Below are positions 24,063 through 24,171 of a stretch of DNA of 24,171 nucleotides, one piece after another. The notes beneath the pieces are model-generated. The model had not been told where the DNA came from, ran no database searches, and saw only the letters and a program-made list of their open reading frames with translations. Numbering within the stretch: position 1 is the stretch's first letter; every line of letters starts with the position of its first letter. The DNA comes from CAYPCH01 sp964409165 (GTDB taxonomy: Bacteria > Bacillota > Clostridia > Acetivibrionales > Acetivibrionaceae): NCBI GenBank assembly GCA_964409165.1, contig CAYPCH010000052.1:1-24171 (forward strand), read 5' to 3'. Position numbers and translations under genes: made by a program.

Positions 24063-24091
24063 TTGACAAAAGCTACGATTCAATGTACAAT
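24063..24091 (+). promoter_or_regulatory. tRNA-Ser promoter
   Basis: TTGACA (24063-24068), a 17-base spacer and TACAAT (24086-24091) are near-consensus. The tRNA begins 26 bases after the -10. Confidence 0.9.
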
Positions 24092-24116
24092 ATTACTCGT
24101 TGAATTAAAAAATCAA

Positions 24117-24171
24117 GGAGAGATGGTCGAGTTGGTTTAAGGCACCGGTCTTGAAAACCGGCGTAGGTGTG
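24117..24171 (+). tRNA. tRNA-Ser (anticodon UGA), truncated at window end
   Basis: The acceptor begins GGAGAGA, the D arm GTCGAGTTGGTTTAAGGC follows, and the anticodon stem CCGGT / ACCGG encloses CTTGAAA, giving anticodon TGA, which reads UCA (and wobble) serine codons. The long variable arm starts at GTAGGTGTG and is cut by the window edge. Class II shape and serS next door support serine. Confidence 0.92.

Larger units (their letters stand above)
23539..24116. other. serS-tRNA intergenic region rich in inverted repeats
   Basis: These 578 bases have no gene. They hold a 106-bp imperfect palindrome (23606-23711), a 9-bp inverted repeat (23718-23742), a 12-bp inverted repeat (23772-23814), a hairpin with a T run (23816-23872), the 139-bp palindromic repeat (23878-24016) and the tRNA promoter (24063-24091). 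Confidence 0.8.

Noticed and set aside
1..24171. CRISPR arrays, prophage, toxin-antitoxin or defence genes
   Set aside because: No regularly spaced repeats, integrase, transposase or defence-type proteins appear; all large frames are housekeeping or par-linked genes.

Overview
The window is the chromosomal replication origin neighbourhood of a low-GC Firmicute, most likely a member of the Clostridia. My guess is a relative of the Ruminiclostridium/Acetivibrio group. That guess rests on gene order, AT-rich composition and protein style, not on any database match. The layout is strongly symmetric: every gene left of about 10.86 kb is on the minus strand and almost every gene right of 11.57 kb is on the plus strand, so transcription follows replication outward from oriC.

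Left arm (reading away from the origin): rpmH, rnpA, yidD, yidC, jag, mnmE, mnmG, rsmG, a Noc-type ParB paralogue, then gyrA, ending in a strong terminator. This is the classic ribosomal protein L34 / RNase P / membrane insertase / tRNA-U34 modification / rRNA methylation cluster. gyrA sits at the end of this arm instead of next to gyrB.

Origin: DnaA-box clusters lie both upstream of dnaA (10.86-11.57 kb) and between dnaA and dnaN (12.91-13.18 kb). The second cluster ends in tandem DnaA boxes, a short GC-containing spacer, five DnaA-trio-like triplets and an AT-rich palindrome, which together look like an unwinding site.

Right arm: dnaA, dnaN, an S4-domain protein (YaaA/RlbA), recF, remB and gyrB; then a small head-on Gdt1/TMEM165-family membrane gene, parA (soj), parB (spo0J), a DUF4446 membrane protein, a membrane-anchored coiled-coil/TPR protein, serS and the 5' part of tRNA-Ser(UGA). 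Two perfect 16-bp parS palindromes flank parA-parB. The window therefore holds initiation (dnaA), clamp (dnaN), repair (recF), topology (gyrA, gyrB), segregation (parAB-parS) and nucleoid occlusion (noc) functions.

Non-coding structure includes several intrinsic terminators, two of which (after gyrA and after gyrB) are related copies of one sequence. There is a 139-bp palindromic MITE-like element at 23878-24016, the right half of which is repeated at the extreme left end of the window. A second palindromic element lies at 23606-23711, in a serS-tRNA intergenic region rich in inverted repeats. An orphan extended -10 promoter and an 11-bp inverted repeat lie between parB and the DUF4446 gene. 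Several gene starts are revised from the longest open frame using ribosome-binding sites (mnmG, gyrB, parA, parB, recF, serS, gdt1, rlbA), and rpmH uses a TTG start. I did not find a novel defence or mobile gene system; the most interesting material is regulatory and repeat architecture.
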